From positions 248,001 to 312,000 of the forward strand of contig NZ_FNAE01000004.1 of assembly GCF_900101755.1 (NCBI RefSeq): 64,000 nucleotides of DNA. The letters are read 5' to 3'. The notes beneath the pieces were generated by a model. It had not been told where the DNA came from. It ran no database searches and saw nothing but the letters and a program-made list of their open reading frames with translations. Positions 36,480 to 46,874 of the stretch are shown piece by piece (positions within the stretch are counted from its first letter, which is position 1; the number at the start of each line of letters is the position of its first letter). Source of the stretch: Ectopseudomonas alcaliphila. Its GTDB lineage: Bacteria > Pseudomonadota > Gammaproteobacteria > Pseudomonadales > Pseudomonadaceae. A program made the position numbers and the translations under genes.

Positions 36480-39400
36480 ATGGACGACAGAGCTGTCGAG
36501 CGGCCGCCAAGGCCCTGGACGCCGCTGCTGGTTGCGCTTGGCCTGCTGCTTGGGCTGGGGGGCCTGATTTTCTGGCAGTGGAATACCTTGCAGGAGCGTG
36601 AGCACGAGGACAGTCACCGTCGCTTTCAGCTGGAGGCACAGGAAATAGGCCAGCGGGTGCTGGCGCGCATGCGTACGTACGAGATGGTGTTGCGCGGCGT
36701 ATCCGGGCTGATGATAGGCAGTGATCAGGTCTCGCTCGCCGAGTGGGAGCGCGCTCTGGATCAGTTGCAGGTTCAGGATCGCTATCCCGGTATACAGGCC
36801 GTGGCCTGGTCACGTTATCTGCTGCCGGAGCAACTGGCTGGCTTCGCCGCCGAGGTGGCGGCCGATGGTCGCCTCGACTATCAGATCTTTCCTTCCGGTG
36901 AGCGTGACCATTATCTACCCATTGATTACGTCAGCCCGGCGGATTGGCGCAATCGGCGCGTCCTTGGCTTCGATATGCTCAGCGAAGCGGTGCGGCGGGT
37001 GGCTATCGAGCGCAGTGTCCAGACCGGCGACGCCAGCCTAAGCGCTCCGCTGATCTTGCGTCAGGAGGTCGATGTAGACGTGCAGTCTGGCGTATTGCTC
37101 TACCTGCCGGTGTTTCGTCCAGGGTTACCCGCCAATACCGCTGAGCAACGTCGCTCTGCATTGCTGGGGCTGGTGCATGGAGCTTTTCGCAGCCATGACC
37201 TGATCGACGGGATTCTCGGCCCCCAGACGCGTTTGTTCGACATCGTTCTGAAAGATCCGCAGGCAACTGACCTTCAGCTACTCAGTGGCGGAACCAAGGC
37301 CAATGGCTGGCAGCCGAGATTTCGCAGTCAGCAGGAGTTGTCGCTGTATGGCCGCACCTGGGCGCTTGAGGTTATCGGCACCCCTGAGTACGAGCGCAGC
37401 CTGGTCGACCGCACCGGCATGCTCGGTCTCTGGGCGGGGCTGGCCGCGACGCTGTTGCTGTCGATTCTGGTCGGCGGTTTTCTCTATCAGCGCGAGCGCA
37501 AGCTGCAGATCAGTGAGCGGGCTGCCGTGGCCCTGAGCGAGCGCGAAGAGCGCTTTCGTCTGTTGGTCGAACGGTTGCCGGTGGCGACGCTGCTCTGTGA
37601 TGACAGGGGCCGCATTGAAATGGCCAATCGCAGCGCTGCCGAGCTGTTCGACTGCCCGCTCAATGCCTTGCCCGGAGAAACCGTGCTGCGCGTACTGCCC
37701 AATATCGAATCGCCGAAAGACCTGCAGGAGCAGTTGGTCGAGAGCGACGAGCGCATGGTGCGCACGTTACGCGGTGAGTCGATTCCGGTCAGCATCAGCC
37801 TCAACCCGTTGCACGAGGGCAGCAGCTACCTGATCAACCTGGTGGACCTGCGTGCGCGCAAGGTGGCCGAGGAGCGTTTTCGTCTGGTGGTTGAGGCTTC
37901 GCCCAACGCCATCGTGCTGGTCGATGCCCTGGGGCGCATCGCCATGGTCAATCGACAGACCGAGCTGCTGTTCGGTTACGAGCGGCAGATGTTGCTCGGC
38001 GAGCCGGTGGAAATGCTGCTGCCTGCAGCGCAGCGCGGCAGTCATGTGGCGCTGCGTCGTGGTTACCAGGCCATGCCCGAGCAGCGCCGCATGGGGGGCA
38101 ATCGCGAGCTGTTCGGGCAGCACCGCGAAGGCGGCATGATTCCTCTGGAGGTTGGCCTGTCGCCGATTCGCAGTGGCGACGAGACGCTGGTGCAGGCGGT
38201 GATCATCGATATCAGCGAGCGCAAGGCGGCCGAGCAGAAGCTGCGTGAGCAGGCCGAGCAATTGCTGCTGGCCAACCGCTACAAATCCGAGTTCCTCGCC
38301 AACATGTCCCATGAGTTGCGCACGCCGCTCAATAGCATCCTGATTCTCAGCGACCAACTGCGGCAGAATCTGGCTGGCAATCTCACCGAGAAGCAGACCA
38401 AACACGCCGATATCGTGCACCGCGCCGGTGGTGATCTGCTGCAACTGATCAACGATGTGCTCGATCTGGCCAAGGTCGAGTCCGGGCGCATGCAGCTCAA
38501 GCTCGAGCCGATCAACATGCAGGACGTACTGGTGGAGCTGGATGCCAGCCTGCGGCCGATGGCCGAGCTCAAGGGCTTGCGTCTGCACACCCAGCTGGAA
38601 GCCGGCGTGCCGCGGGTTATCCATACCGACCGCGTGCGTCTGCATCAGATACTGCGCAATCTGCTGTCCAACGCCCTGAAGTTCACCGACCAGGGCGAGG
38701 TCACGCTGAGCGTCAGCAGCCAGGGCCGCCAGGAGGACGAGCGCGAGCTGCTCTGCTTCAGCGTGCGCGATACCGGCATTGGCATCGATCCGGCCCAGCA
38801 CCAACAGGTATTCCAGGCTTTTCAACAGATCGACGGTTCTACCAGCCGGCGTTTCGGCGGTACCGGCCTGGGGCTCGCCATCACCCGTCAGTTGGTGCTG
38901 GCTCTGGATGGCGATATCAGCCTGCAGAGTGCGCCGGGGCAGGGGTCTACCTTTACCGTCAGACTGCCGGTGCAGGCGGGCTCACTCAGCGTCGAAGCGC
39001 CGCTCGAGGGGCCGCAGCGTGCAGGTGACGGTCCGCCGCTGTTGATCATCGAGGACGATGCCAATTTCGCCGCGGTGATCGCCGAGGAGGCCCACGCCCA
39101 TGGTTTTTCCAGCGTGCACTGCCGTACCGGTCTGCAGGCGCTGGGGCTGTTGCAGCAAGAGTCGTTCAACGCGGTGATCCTCGACATCCTGCTTCCCGAT
39201 CTCAGTGGCTGGCAGCTGTTCCGTCGTCTGCGCGCCCAGCCGAGCCATCGGCATACGCCGGTGCACATCATCTCCTGCGTCCCGCAACCGGTGGGCTGGA
39301 ACGACGATGGCACGCGCTATCTGGTCAAACCCATCGGCCGCGATGAGCTGGAACAGGTGTTCATCGAGCTGCAGCACGGTGCGCAGCAGGAGCAGGCGTT

Positions 39401-40196
39401 GCTGCTGGTGGAAGATGTCGAGGTGGAGCGTGAGCACTACCGCGAGCAACTGACAGAGCTGGGGTTTCAGGTCATCGCCTGCGCCGATGGCGAGCAGGCG
39501 CGCGAGGCCTATGCGCAGGGCCAGTTCTGCGCGCTGGTGATCGATCTCGACCTGCCGGATCAGGACGGTTTCGCCCTGCTCGACAGCCTCAACCAGTTGC
39601 GCCCGCTGCAAGGTACGCGCGTGGTGATCAACACCGGTGTGGACGTTACTCAACAAACCCTGCAACGACTGCGCCGCTATAGCGCCGTGGTGGTGCGCAA
39701 GCATGGCGATGACACCGACGCGCTGTGCCAGGCGGTACAGGGTTTTCTCGGTGACGTGCGTGCGCCGCAACCCGCTCATGAACGGCTCAACCCCTTGCAG
39801 GGAAAACGCATTCTGCTGGTGGATGACGACGTACGTAACGTCTATGCGCTGACGGCCCTGCTGGATGAAGTGGGGCTGCGCGTCAGCTCCGCCAAGGACG
39901 GCCTGGAGGCCATCGCCAGTTACCAGCGTGATCCCTTCGACCTGATTCTGATGGACATGGCCATGCCCAATATGGACGGCTACACCGCGACACGTCTGCT
40001 CAAGCAGGAGCATGGCTGCGTGATCCCCATCATCGCGCTCACGGCCCACGCCATGAAGGGCGACCGGGAAAAATGCATCACCGCTGGCGCGGACGATTAC
40101 ATGGCCAAGCCGATCAAGCGTGATGAGCTGCTGGCACTGCTGGAGCGCTGGTTGGCGATGCCGCCCGTGCCTTCGTCTGGCAATGGACTAACCTGA
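36480..40196 (+). CDS. Hybrid sensor histidine kinase with CHASE, PAS and three receiver domains
   Basis: A 1238-residue inner-membrane kinase. TM1 is near residues 15-33, a periplasmic CHASE sensor about 55-285, TM2 about 300-335. Two PAS domains follow, then HisKA with His611 (SHELRTP), the HATPase (NLLSNALKF, DTGIGI, GGTGLGLAI) and three receiver domains with acceptors Asp902, Asp1022 and Asp1159. The third receiver ends in a clear KP motif; the second lacks the KP pair (RKHGD). The start at 36480 follows AAGGAG. It is 45 bases from the REC-GGDEF-EAL gene, which may be its partner. Confidence 0.92.
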   Translation: MDDRAVERPPRPWTPLLVALGLLLGLGGLIFWQWNTLQEREHEDSHRRFQLEAQEIGQRVLARMRTYEMVLRGVSGLMIGSDQVSLAEWERALDQLQVQDRYPGIQAVAWSRYLLPEQLAGFAAEVAADGRLDYQIFPSGERDHYLPIDYVSPADWRNRRVLGFDMLSEAVRRVAIERSVQTGDASLSAPLILRQEVDVDVQSGVLLYLPVFRPGLPANTAEQRRSALLGLVHGAFRSHDLIDGILGPQTRLFDIVLKDPQATDLQLLSGGTKANGWQPRFRSQQELSLYGRTWALEVIGTPEYERSLVDRTGMLGLWAGLAATLLLSILVGGFLYQRERKLQISERAAVALSEREERFRLLVERLPVATLLCDDRGRIEMANRSAAELFDCPLNALPGETVLRVLPNIESPKDLQEQLVESDERMVRTLRGESIPVSISLNPLHEGSSYLINLVDLRARKVAEERFRLVVEASPNAIVLVDALGRIAMVNRQTELLFGYERQMLLGEPVEMLLPAAQRGSHVALRRGYQAMPEQRRMGGNRELFGQHREGGMIPLEVGLSPIRSGDETLVQAVIIDISERKAAEQKLREQAEQLLLANRYKSEFLANMSHELRTPLNSILILSDQLRQNLAGNLTEKQTKHADIVHRAGGDLLQLINDVLDLAKVESGRMQLKLEPINMQDVLVELDASLRPMAELKGLRLHTQLEAGVPRVIHTDRVRLHQILRNLLSNALKFTDQGEVTLSVSSQGRQEDERELLCFSVRDTGIGIDPAQHQQVFQAFQQIDGSTSRRFGGTGLGLAITRQLVLALDGDISLQSAPGQGSTFTVRLPVQAGSLSVEAPLEGPQRAGDGPPLLIIEDDANFAAVIAEEAHAHGFSSVHCRTGLQALGLLQQESFNAVILDILLPDLSGWQLFRRLRAQPSHRHTPVHIISCVPQPVGWNDDGTRYLVKPIGRDELEQVFIELQHGAQQEQALLLVEDVEVEREHYREQLTELGFQVIACADGEQAREAYAQGQFCALVIDLDLPDQDGFALLDSLNQLRPLQGTRVVINTGVDVTQQTLQRLRRYSAVVVRKHGDDTDALCQAVQGFLGDVRAPQPAHERLNPLQGKRILLVDDDVRNVYALTALLDEVGLRVSSAKDGLEAIASYQRDPFDLILMDMAMPNMDGYTATRLLKQEHGCVIPIIALTAHAMKGDREKCITAGADDYMAKPIKRDELLALLERWLAMPPVPSSGNGLT

Positions 40197-40241
40197 AGGC
40201 AGGAGTGATTCGTGCAAGGGCAGATGGATAGAGGAGTGACG

Positions 40242-42389
40242 ATGGCCCAGGCGCAGAGCAAGAACGCCGCCGTACCCGCCAAGCAGGTTCTGCTGGTGGT
40301 GGATGACCGCATAGAGAACCTCGAGGCCATGCAGGCACTGCTCGAAGATGGAGACTGGCTGCTGCGCTGTGCCAGTTCCGGCGAGGAAGCGCTGCGCTGT
40401 CTGCTCGAAGAGGATGTAGGGCTGGTGCTGCTCGACGTGCAGATGCCGGGTATGGATGGCTTCGAAGTCGCCCGGTTGATGCGCGGCAACCCGCGTACGC
40501 GATTGACGCCAATCATCTTCGTGTCCGCCATCGCGCAGACCCATGATGCCGTGCTGCGTGGTTACAGCTCTGGCGCTGTGGACTTCGTGCTCAAACCCTT
40601 TGACTCCAGTGTGCTGCGCCACAAGATTCAGAGCCTGCTGGAGCATGAGCACAATCGCTGCGAATTGCAGACACTTTCCCAGCAGTTGGAAAGAGCCAGA
40701 GCCTTCAACGCCTCGGTGCTGGCCAATGCTGCCGAGGGTATTCTGGTGGTCGGCGAGGACGGCCGCATCCAGTTCGCCAACCCAGCCATGGCGCAGATGC
40801 TCGATGGCGAGGTAGGTGATCTTGAGGGCGTCGATCTGCTGTCGTTTCTCAAGAATCCGGCCAGCGAAGACGGTTGGCAGCAATCCGAGTTCTACCTGCA
40901 CTTCAAGCGCGAGGCGACCTACCGCGTGCACGAAGCGATCATGCGCACGCTCAAGGGCGGTTGCCTGCCCGTGGCGCTGTCCTGCTCGCCACTGCCCCGA
41001 CCGCAACGCGCCATGGTATTGATCGCCCTGGACATGTCGGTGGTGCGCAATCTACACGCGCAGCTGGAGTCGCAGGCAGTCACTGACGCGCTGACCGGCC
41101 TGCTCAATCGCCGCGGCTTCCATCAGGCGCTGGAGTCGGCGCTGGCGCGTATCGAGCGCAGCGGCCAGCGGGTCGCGGTGCTGTACCTGGACCTGGACGG
41201 TTTCAAACGCATCAATGACTCGCTGGGCCATGATGTCGGCGATCAGTTGCTGCGTCGCGTCGGTGAGCAGCTCAAGGCCTGCTTGCGCCCCTACGACAGC
41301 CTGGCACGCATCGGCGGTGACGAATTCACCGCGCTGCTGGACAACCTCGGCCACCCCGAGGATGCGGCCAAGGTTGCGGAGAAGCTGATCGAACTGGTCT
41401 CGGTGCGGCATAACCTCGATGGTGTGGATTTCACCCTCGGCGCCAGCGTCGGCATCGCCTGCTTTCCCGAATGCGGGCAGAGCGTCGAAGGCCTGCTGCG
41501 TTCCGCCGACATGGCGATGTACGAAGCCAAGCGCGCCGGTCGCCAGCAATACCGCTTCTTCTCACCGGAGATGAACGGCCGTGCGCGTTCGCGGCTGATG
41601 CTCGAAGAAAGCCTGCGTCACGCCATCGAGAACGATGACTTCGTGCTGGTCTATCAACCCCAGTTCCATCTCGATAGCGGGCGCCTGCGCGGCTTCGAGG
41701 CCTTGCTGCGCTGGCAGCATCGTGTCGCTGGCACCGTGGCACCGAACGTGTTCATTCCACTGCTCGAAGAAACCCGTCTGATCAATCGTCTCGGCGAGTG
41801 GATCTTCCGTGAGGGCGCCAGGCAGTTGGCGGAGTTCAAGCAACAGTTTGGCGAAGACATGGTGCTCAGCCTCAACGTCAGCCCGGTGCAGTTCGGTATG
41901 CCGCAACTGGTGACGGACCTGCAGCGTGTGCTCGACGCCCACGGTCTGAAGCCCAGTCAGCTGGAGGTGGAGGTTACCGAGAGTGCGCTGATGCAGGATC
42001 TGGAACTGACCCAGGCGCAGCTGCGTCAGCTGCGTGAGCTGGGGGTGAAGATCGCCATCGATGACTTCGGCACCGGTTACTCGTCACTGGCTTATCTGCG
42101 TCATTTCGAACTGGATACGCTGAAGATCGACCGCCTGTTCGTCTCCAACATGCTCGACTCACCGCGTGACGCCGCGGTGGTCAGCACCATCATCGATCTT
42201 GGTCGGCATCTGGGGCTGGAGGTCATCGCCGAGGGTGTCGAAACTCAGGAGCAGCGCGAGTGGCTGACGCGGCACCACTGCAACATCATGCAGGGCTTTC
42301 TGGTGGCGCCGGGTGTGCCGGCCGGCACCGCGATGCAGGTGCCGGCGCAGCTGGATTGGAGCAAGTTGCCCCTGCCGCGTGGTGAATGA
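40242..42389 (+). CDS. Response regulator with PAS, GGDEF and EAL domains
   Basis: A 715-residue protein that can make or break cyclic-di-GMP. The receiver has Asp65 as phosphoacceptor, followed by a PAS-like domain, a GGDEF domain with intact GGDEF at residues 358-362 and an EAL domain with intact EALLR from residue 486. ATG 40242 has GAGGAG; a GTG at 40212, also with AGGAG, would add 10 residues. It sits just downstream of the hybrid kinase, so phosphorelay control of cyclic-di-GMP is likely but inferred. Confidence 0.9.
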   Translation: MAQAQSKNAAVPAKQVLLVVDDRIENLEAMQALLEDGDWLLRCASSGEEALRCLLEEDVGLVLLDVQMPGMDGFEVARLMRGNPRTRLTPIIFVSAIAQTHDAVLRGYSSGAVDFVLKPFDSSVLRHKIQSLLEHEHNRCELQTLSQQLERARAFNASVLANAAEGILVVGEDGRIQFANPAMAQMLDGEVGDLEGVDLLSFLKNPASEDGWQQSEFYLHFKREATYRVHEAIMRTLKGGCLPVALSCSPLPRPQRAMVLIALDMSVVRNLHAQLESQAVTDALTGLLNRRGFHQALESALARIERSGQRVAVLYLDLDGFKRINDSLGHDVGDQLLRRVGEQLKACLRPYDSLARIGGDEFTALLDNLGHPEDAAKVAEKLIELVSVRHNLDGVDFTLGASVGIACFPECGQSVEGLLRSADMAMYEAKRAGRQQYRFFSPEMNGRARSRLMLEESLRHAIENDDFVLVYQPQFHLDSGRLRGFEALLRWQHRVAGTVAPNVFIPLLEETRLINRLGEWIFREGARQLAEFKQQFGEDMVLSLNVSPVQFGMPQLVTDLQRVLDAHGLKPSQLEVEVTESALMQDLELTQAQLRQLRELGVKIAIDDFGTGYSSLAYLRHFELDTLKIDRLFVSNMLDSPRDAAVVSTIIDLGRHLGLEVIAEGVETQEQREWLTRHHCNIMQGFLVAPGVPAGTAMQVPAQLDWSKLPLPRGE

Positions 42390-42404
42390 AGCGGCGGTGA
42401 CGCT

Positions 42405-43301
42405 TCAGGCTTGCTGGTGAAGGCTGGCGAGCTCCGCGTCCTTCTCTTCCCACAGGCGATTGACCCACTGCTGGAATGCCAGACGGTAGTCGTCGTCCTG
42501 ATCGTAGTTGCGGCCGATGAATTCGCGCGGGATGTCGACCTGCCTGAAAATCACCTGCACGGCATCCAGGCGCCCGCAGAGCAGGTCCCAGAAGCCTGGT
42601 ACGCCATGGGGATAGTGAATGGTGACGTTGACGATGGCGTGCAGCTGTTCGCCCATGGCATCGAGTACGAAGGCGATGCCGCCAGCCTTGGGCTTGAGCA
42701 GGTACTTGAATGGCGACTGCTGCTGCGCATGCTTGGCCGGGGTCAGGCGGGTGCCCTCGAGGAAGTTGAATACCGCCACGGGGTTGGTCTTGTAGCGCGC
42801 GCAGGCCTTGCGCGTGGTGGCCAGGTCCTGGCCGCGCTTTTCCGGGTACTTGGCCAGGTACTCCTTGCTGAAGCGCTTCATGAATGGAAATTCCAGCGCC
42901 CACCAGCACAGGCCGATCACCGGCACCCAGATCAGCTCCTGCTTGAGGAAGAATTTCAGCAGCGGCATGCGCTGATTGAGCAGGTACTGCAGCACCAGAA
43001 TGTCCACCCAGCTCTGGTGGTTGCTGGTCACCAGATAGGAGTGACGGGTATCGAAACGCTCCAGGCCCTGGACGTTCCATTCGATATGGCCGACCAGACG
43101 CATCCAGAATTTGTTGATGCCGATCCAGCTTTCGGCGATGCCGTGCATGACGAAGCGCAGCGCGCGCTGGATCGGGGCGAATGGCAGCAGCAGCTTGAGC
43201 AGGGCGACGAAGAACAGCGGCCAGCACCAGAACAGGGTATTGAGAGCCAGCAGCAGGCTCGCGATCAGGCCGCGCAGCGGCGCGGGAAGAAAGTGCAGCA
43301 T
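42405..43301 (-). CDS. YihG-like acyltransferase
   Basis: A 298-residue membrane acyltransferase of the PlsC superfamily with a N-terminal hydrophobic segment (about 10-40). The motif NHQSWVD contains the catalytic His95 and Asp100 with the standard HX4D spacing, and FLEGTR is the second block. YihG in E. coli acylates lysophosphatidic acid with polyunsaturated acyl groups. Here the substrate is inferred. The start at 43301 has GGAGG 10 bases upstream. It adjoins pta-ackA, as in P. aeruginosa. Confidence 0.87.
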   Translation of the reverse strand: MLHFLPAPLRGLIASLLLALNTLFWCWPLFFVALLKLLLPFAPIQRALRFVMHGIAESWIGINKFWMRLVGHIEWNVQGLERFDTRHSYLVTSNHQSWVDILVLQYLLNQRMPLLKFFLKQELIWVPVIGLCWWALEFPFMKRFSKEYLAKYPEKRGQDLATTRKACARYKTNPVAVFNFLEGTRLTPAKHAQQQSPFKYLLKPKAGGIAFVLDAMGEQLHAIVNVTIHYPHGVPGFWDLLCGRLDAVQVIFRQVDIPREFIGRNYDQDDDYRLAFQQWVNRLWEEKDAELASLHQQA

Positions 43302-43541
43302 CGGGCAAACGCCTCCGTAAGCAGGCTGCACGCCCGGCGGGCAGCCTGAGAAGGGGGCTTTCTCTGCGCCCCGTATCAGTCGAAAGAGCTGCGGCGTTCC
43401 GTGCGGCGAGCTGGTTCGGCGCCAAGGGTAACGGTTGTGCACTGACCTGCAAGTGCCAGCGATGACCAATTGGTTTCACTGGCTTGCAGGGTAGGCCATA
43501 GGCACCGGCTTTTTTGACCGGCGAACGAGGGCGTCCTTCCT

Positions 43542-43569
43542 GGTGCGCCGGCTGAACACGCGGTGCACC
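43542..43569. repeat. REP-like inverted repeat near pta
   Basis: GGTGCGCCG and CGGTGCACC face each other across GCTGAACACG. The GTGCGCC motif is shared with the repeat at 2606-2683. It is between the pta stop and the acyltransferase start. Confidence 0.5.
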
Positions 43570-43586
43570 CTAGGTCCTGCCTGGCT

Positions 43587-45680
43587 TCAGCTCGGCAGAT
43601 CGGCCGCCTGGATTGCCGTCAGAGCGATGGTATAGACGATGTCATCGACCAGCGCACCGCGCGACAGGTCGTTCACCGGCTTGCGCAGACCCTGCAGCAT
43701 CGGACCGACGCTGATGCATTCGGCACTGCGCTGCACCGCCTTGTAGGTGGTATTGCCGGTGTTCAGGTCAGGGAACACGAACACCGTGGCGCGGCCGGCC
43801 ACCGGGCTGTTCGGCGCCTTCTGCCGGCCGACGCTCTCGATGGCCGCGGCGTCGTACTGCAGCGGGCCGTCGAGCAGCAGGTCCGGACGTTTCTCGCGGG
43901 CCAGGCGAGTGGCGGTGCGCACTTTCTCCACTTCTTCGCCGCTGCCTGAATCACCGGTGGAGTAACTGAGCATGGCCACGCGCGGCGGAATGCCGAAGGC
44001 CTGCGCCGAGGCGGCGCTCTGCAGGGCGATCTCGGCCAGTTGTTCGGCGTTGGGGTCAGGGTTGACCGCGCAGTCGCCGTAGACCAGCACCTGGTCGGGC
44101 AGCAGCATGAAGAACACCGAGGACACCAGGTTGTAACCTGGTGCGGTCTTGATCAGCTGCAGCGCCGGGCGAATGGTGTTGGCGGTGGTGTGGATGGCGC
44201 CAGACACCAGGCCGTCCACCTCGTCCAGCGCCAGCATCATGGTGCCCAGCACCACGGTGTCTTCCAGTTGTGCTTCGGCCATTGGCGCGTTGAGGCCCTT
44301 GCCTTTGCGCAACTCGACCATCGGCTCGATGTAGCGACCGCGAATCAGGTCCGGGTCGAGAATTTCCAGGCCTTCCGGCAGCTCGATGCCCTGCGCGCGG
44401 GCCACTGCGTGCACGTCTTCCGGCTTGGCCAGGAGCACGCAGCGGGCGATGCCGCGCGCCTGGCAGATGGCCGCCGCCTGCACGGTGCGCGGCTCGCTGC
44501 CCTCGGGCAGGACGATACGCTTGGCGGCCGCCTTGGCCCGTTGCACCAATTGGTAGCGGAACGCCGGTGGCGACAGGCGCAGCTCGCGCGGCGTGCCGCA
44601 ACGGGCGCTCAGCCAGTCGTGATCGATATGGCTGGCGACGAAGTCGGAGACCTTGCCCGCGCGTTCGCGGTCATCCAGGGGGATTTCCTTGTTCAGGCGG
44701 TTGAGGTGGGTGGCGGTGTCGTAGGACCCGGTGCTCACGGTCATCACCGGCAGGCCGCTGGCCAGGGCGCCCTGGCACAGCTCCATGATGCGCGGATCGG
44801 GGGCGAAGTCGCTGCATAGCAGCAGCCCGGCCAGCGGCACGCCGTTCATCGCAGCGAGGCTGGCGGAGAGGATGATGTCGTCGCGATCACCCGGCGTTAC
44901 CACCAGAGTGCCCGGCTTGAGCAGCTGCACGCTGTTGGCCACGGCACGTGCGCAGAGCACGATCTTGAGCATGCGCCGCTGCTCGTAATCGCCGGCGTTG
45001 AGGATGCGTGCACCGAGCAGTTCGGCGATGTCCTTGGTTCGTGGTGCGTTCAGTTCGTCTTGCCAGGGAATGCAGCCGAGCAGGCGGAAATCCTGGCTCT
45101 TGAGCAAGGGTGAGAGTTCTAGCAGGCGCTCGGCGAAGGCCGTGATGCCATCTTCGCTGCGCACCTTGTTGAGAATCACGCCGAGCACTTTCGGGTCCTT
45201 CGGCCCGCCGAACAGCTGGGCCTGGATTTCGATACGATCGAACAGCTCGGTGAGGCTCTCGTCCTCAGGCGCGCTGACCAGAATCACGTCGGCATCCAGG
45301 CTCTTGGCCAGGTGGAAGTTGACTCGTGCAGCGTAGCTGGCGTGGCGCGTCGGCACCATGCCTTCGACGATGACCACGTCCTTGTCGGCGGCCGCTTGTT
45401 GATAGAGGCTGATGATCTCTTCCAGCAGTTCATCCAGCTGGCCATCGCCGAGCATGCGCTCGACATGGCTGAGCGGCAGCGGCTTGGGCGAGTTCAGACC
45501 GTGGGTGCGGGCGATCAGCTCGCTGGAGCGCTCCGGGCCGAGATCGCCGGCATGTGGCTGGGCGATGGGCTTGAAGAAACCGACCTTGAGGCCGCTGCGC
45601 TCCAGCGCGCCGACCAGGCCGAGGCTGATGGAGGTAAGGCCGACACCAAAACCGGTGGGGGCGATGAAGAAGGTATGCAT
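43587..45680 (-). CDS. pta: Phosphate acetyltransferase (long, DRTGG-domain form)
   Basis: Interconverts acetyl-CoA and acetyl phosphate. The 697-residue enzyme has the N-terminal P-loop-like domain beginning MHTFFIAPTGFGVGLTS, then a DRTGG-type regulatory domain, and the C-terminal catalytic PTA_PTB domain. The long form is typical of gammaproteobacteria. It is 9 bases downstream of ackA, so ackA-pta is an operon. Confidence 0.95.
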   Translation of the reverse strand: MHTFFIAPTGFGVGLTSISLGLVGALERSGLKVGFFKPIAQPHAGDLGPERSSELIARTHGLNSPKPLPLSHVERMLGDGQLDELLEEIISLYQQAAADKDVVIVEGMVPTRHASYAARVNFHLAKSLDADVILVSAPEDESLTELFDRIEIQAQLFGGPKDPKVLGVILNKVRSEDGITAFAERLLELSPLLKSQDFRLLGCIPWQDELNAPRTKDIAELLGARILNAGDYEQRRMLKIVLCARAVANSVQLLKPGTLVVTPGDRDDIILSASLAAMNGVPLAGLLLCSDFAPDPRIMELCQGALASGLPVMTVSTGSYDTATHLNRLNKEIPLDDRERAGKVSDFVASHIDHDWLSARCGTPRELRLSPPAFRYQLVQRAKAAAKRIVLPEGSEPRTVQAAAICQARGIARCVLLAKPEDVHAVARAQGIELPEGLEILDPDLIRGRYIEPMVELRKGKGLNAPMAEAQLEDTVVLGTMMLALDEVDGLVSGAIHTTANTIRPALQLIKTAPGYNLVSSVFFMLLPDQVLVYGDCAVNPDPNAEQLAEIALQSAASAQAFGIPPRVAMLSYSTGDSGSGEEVEKVRTATRLAREKRPDLLLDGPLQYDAAAIESVGRQKAPNSPVAGRATVFVFPDLNTGNTTYKAVQRSAECISVGPMLQGLRKPVNDLSRGALVDDIVYTIALTAIQAADLPS

Positions 45681-45689
45681 GAAAAAGCC

Positions 45690-46874
45690 TCAGTCGAGCA
45701 GGGCAAGGGTGTCGAGGGCGATCTGCCGCTCTTCGTTGGTCGGTACCACCAGCACGCGCGGGTGGCCGTCGGCATGAATGGCACCGGCGACGCCTCGTAC
45801 GCAGCGGGCGTTGGCCTGGGTATCCAGTTTCAACCCGAGCAGGCCGAGATGATCCACGGTCTTGCTGCGGATCAGCGCCGAGTTCTCGCCGATACCGCCG
45901 GTGAAGATCAGGCCATCGAGACGGCGCAGGGCACAGCTCATCGCCGCCAGTGACTTGGCCAGGCGGTAGCAGAACACCTCGATGGCCAGGGTAGCGCCGG
46001 CATGGCCCTGTTCGCGGGCCTGCTCCAGCGTGCGCATGTCGTTTGACAGACCGGACAGGCCGAGCAGGCCGCTGTCCTTGTTGAGCATGCTGTCGATCTG
46101 CTCCAGGCTCCAGCCCAGGGTGCGTGCCAGGTGGCCGTGCAAGTTGGGGTCGACATCGCCGCTGCGTGTGCCCATCACCAGCCCCTCCAGCGGCGTCAGG
46201 CCCATGCTGGTGTCGCGGCTGTGGCCGTTTTCCACTGCGCAGGTGGAGCTGCCATTGCCGAGGTGAGCGACCAGCCAACTGCTGGCGTCGTACGCCAGGT
46301 CGCTGATCTGCGCAGCCTTGCGGCTGACATAGCGGTGGCTGGTACCGTGGAAGCCATAGCGGCGCACGCCGTGTTCGGCATAGAGCGCCTGCGGCAAGGC
46401 ATAGCGGTAGGCGTGCTCGGGCAGGCTCTGGTGAAAGGCGGTATCGAACACCGCCACCTGGACCAGGTTCGGGAACAGCTTCATCGCCGCCTCGATGCCC
46501 TGCAGATTGGCCGGGTTATGCAGCGGGGCCAGCGGCGCGACTTGGCGGATGGCCTGCAGGCTGGCGGCGTCCAGGCGAGAGGCGCCGGAAAAGTGCTCGC
46601 CGCCATGCACCACGCGGTGGCCGATGCCGTGCAGCGCGCCGGCTGCGGCCTGCTGCACGACAGGTAGAAGATGAGACAGGGCCAAGCGGTGGTCGGCGCC
46701 CGGCAGGACCAGGCTGTCCTTGTGTTCGCCCTGTTGCCAGTGCAGCACCGCCTCGGGGCTGCCAAGACGCTCGGCCAGCCCGCTGAGAATGAAGGTTTCC
46801 TGCGCTTCGTTGACCAAGGCGAACTTGATCGACGAGCTCCCGCAGTTGATCACCAGAATGTTGCGTGCAGACAT
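45690..46874 (-). CDS. ackA: Acetate kinase
   Basis: Phosphorylates acetate with ATP to acetyl phosphate. The 394-residue enzyme shows [15 protein letters not shown] near the N terminus, FDTAFHQS and [11 protein letters not shown] of the ASKHA fold, and TGGIGENS near the C terminus. The ATG immediately follows the stop of the DUF3565 gene (no gap), and its AAGGAAG ribosome site lies inside the last codons of that gene. It is therefore probably co-expressed with DUF3565 and pta. Confidence 0.96.
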   Translation of the reverse strand: MSARNILVINCGSSSIKFALVNEAQETFILSGLAERLGSPEAVLHWQQGEHKDSLVLPGADHRLALSHLLPVVQQAAAGALHGIGHRVVHGGEHFSGASRLDAASLQAIRQVAPLAPLHNPANLQGIEAAMKLFPNLVQVAVFDTAFHQSLPEHAYRYALPQALYAEHGVRRYGFHGTSHRYVSRKAAQISDLAYDASSWLVAHLGNGSSTCAVENGHSRDTSMGLTPLEGLVMGTRSGDVDPNLHGHLARTLGWSLEQIDSMLNKDSGLLGLSGLSNDMRTLEQAREQGHAGATLAIEVFCYRLAKSLAAMSCALRRLDGLIFTGGIGENSALIRSKTVDHLGLLGLKLDTQANARCVRGVAGAIHADGHPRVLVVPTNEERQIALDTLALLD

